A stretch of DNA of 14,106 bases from Acidiphilium sp. CAG:727 (GTDB lineage Bacteria; Bacillota; Clostridia; Christensenellales; Borkfalkiaceae): contig FR898427.1 of assembly GCA_000437515.1 (NCBI GenBank), forward strand, positions 17,666-31,771, written 5' to 3'. The position numbers and the translations under genes were made by a program. The notes below the pieces were generated by a model. It made no database searches and was not told the DNA's origin. It saw only the letters and a list, made by a program, of their open reading frames with translations. Below, piece by piece: positions 13,764-14,106 of this stretch. Numbering within the stretch: the stretch's first letter is position 1; the number at the start of each line of letters is the position of its first letter.

Positions 13764-14066
13764 ATGTATAACAAAGAATTTTTTGAAAAAGTCGTCAACG
13801 TCGATTGCTCGTTTAAGGAGTTGAAATCTTTTTGCGCAAATATAGATAAAGAAAAATACGATACGGATAACGCTTTTGAAAAATATTATAACGTTGAGAG
13901 TATTCTTAAAGCGATAAATCGCTATAAAAACGGAGAAGTAAGCGACATATATCTTGCATATTGGGCAAACGCCTACGGTTGGATTATTATGGCGGGTTTT
14001 AAGTCGGTAAAAAATAGCGCTGGTATCACTTTTCGCGAATGGTTAGCCGCAGGTGATTGTGTTTGA
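13764..14066 (+). CDS. Small protein of unknown function (100 residues)
   Basis: The protein is complete, runs from ATG to TGA, and lies 63 bases after the 267-residue gene. It is acidic to neutral and mostly helical in appearance, beginning MYNKEFFEKVVNVDCSFKEL. An aromatic-rich central block, IYLAYWANAYGWIIMAGF (about 62-79), is too polar and short to be a sure membrane helix. No domain is recognised. Small aromatic-rich proteins of this size include immunity and other accessory proteins, but nothing here shows such a role. The ribosome site is weak. Codon use is like that of the preceding gene, and the two may form one transcription unit. Confidence 0.55.
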   Translation: MYNKEFFEKVVNVDCSFKELKSFCANIDKEKYDTDNAFEKYYNVESILKAINRYKNGEVSDIYLAYWANAYGWIIMAGFKSVKNSAGITFREWLAAGDCV

Positions 14067-14106
14067 ACTCGGTCTTGTGCCGTGTTTTCAGGCTAATACT
14101 TTGTTC

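Overview
The window looks like chromosomal DNA from an uncultured gut-type member of the Firmicutes (Clostridia). This is inferred from the strong AGGAGG-type ribosome binding sites, sigma-A-like promoters, a clostridial-type pyruvate phosphate dikinase, and the InlB-type and BspA-type surface repeats common in that group. All supported genes are on the + strand. No tRNA, rRNA, CRISPR array, transposase or integrase was seen.

Region 1 (1-8163) starts with the end of a dispersed repeat and then a good promoter. Five tightly spaced genes follow: a ribbon-helix-helix regulator, a YdjI-like SPFH protein with a C-terminal zinc ribbon, a four-helix membrane protein, a 1634-residue protein, and an AbiH-family gene 6 bases further on. 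The large protein reads zinc ribbon, TIR, helical repeats, one membrane helix, seven InlB B-repeats, then BspA-type leucine-rich repeats. The layout suggests a membrane-associated sensing and defence operon in which a surface LRR/InlB region is linked through one membrane helix to a cytoplasmic TIR effector. A perfect 20-bp inverted repeat separates the membrane-protein gene from the TIR gene. Base composition falls sharply in the last third of the TIR gene and in abiH.

Region 2 (8164-11071) is a single housekeeping gene, ppdK, with its own promoter, a small leader hairpin and a clear intrinsic terminator. Its codon use is GC-rich and looks selected for high expression.

Region 3 (11072-14106) is AT-rich and accessory in character. 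It holds an RNase III-like gene with two double-stranded-RNA-binding domains where the usual enzyme has one. It is preceded by a roughly 200-nt leader that can fold into a multi-branch structure closed by a 10-bp stem starting at the predicted transcription start. The 3' strand of that stem can pair instead with a downstream segment to make a terminator-like hairpin with a T-rich tail. This is the classic arrangement of a riboswitch or attenuator, but I recognise no known class. After it come a small NPNN-repeat protein and two genes I do not recognise (267 and 100 residues). The last 40 bases (14067-14106) show nothing identifiable.

The two strongest candidates for something undescribed are the LRR-membrane-TIR receptor-like protein paired with AbiH, and the switch-like leader upstream of the tandem-dsRBD RNase III.
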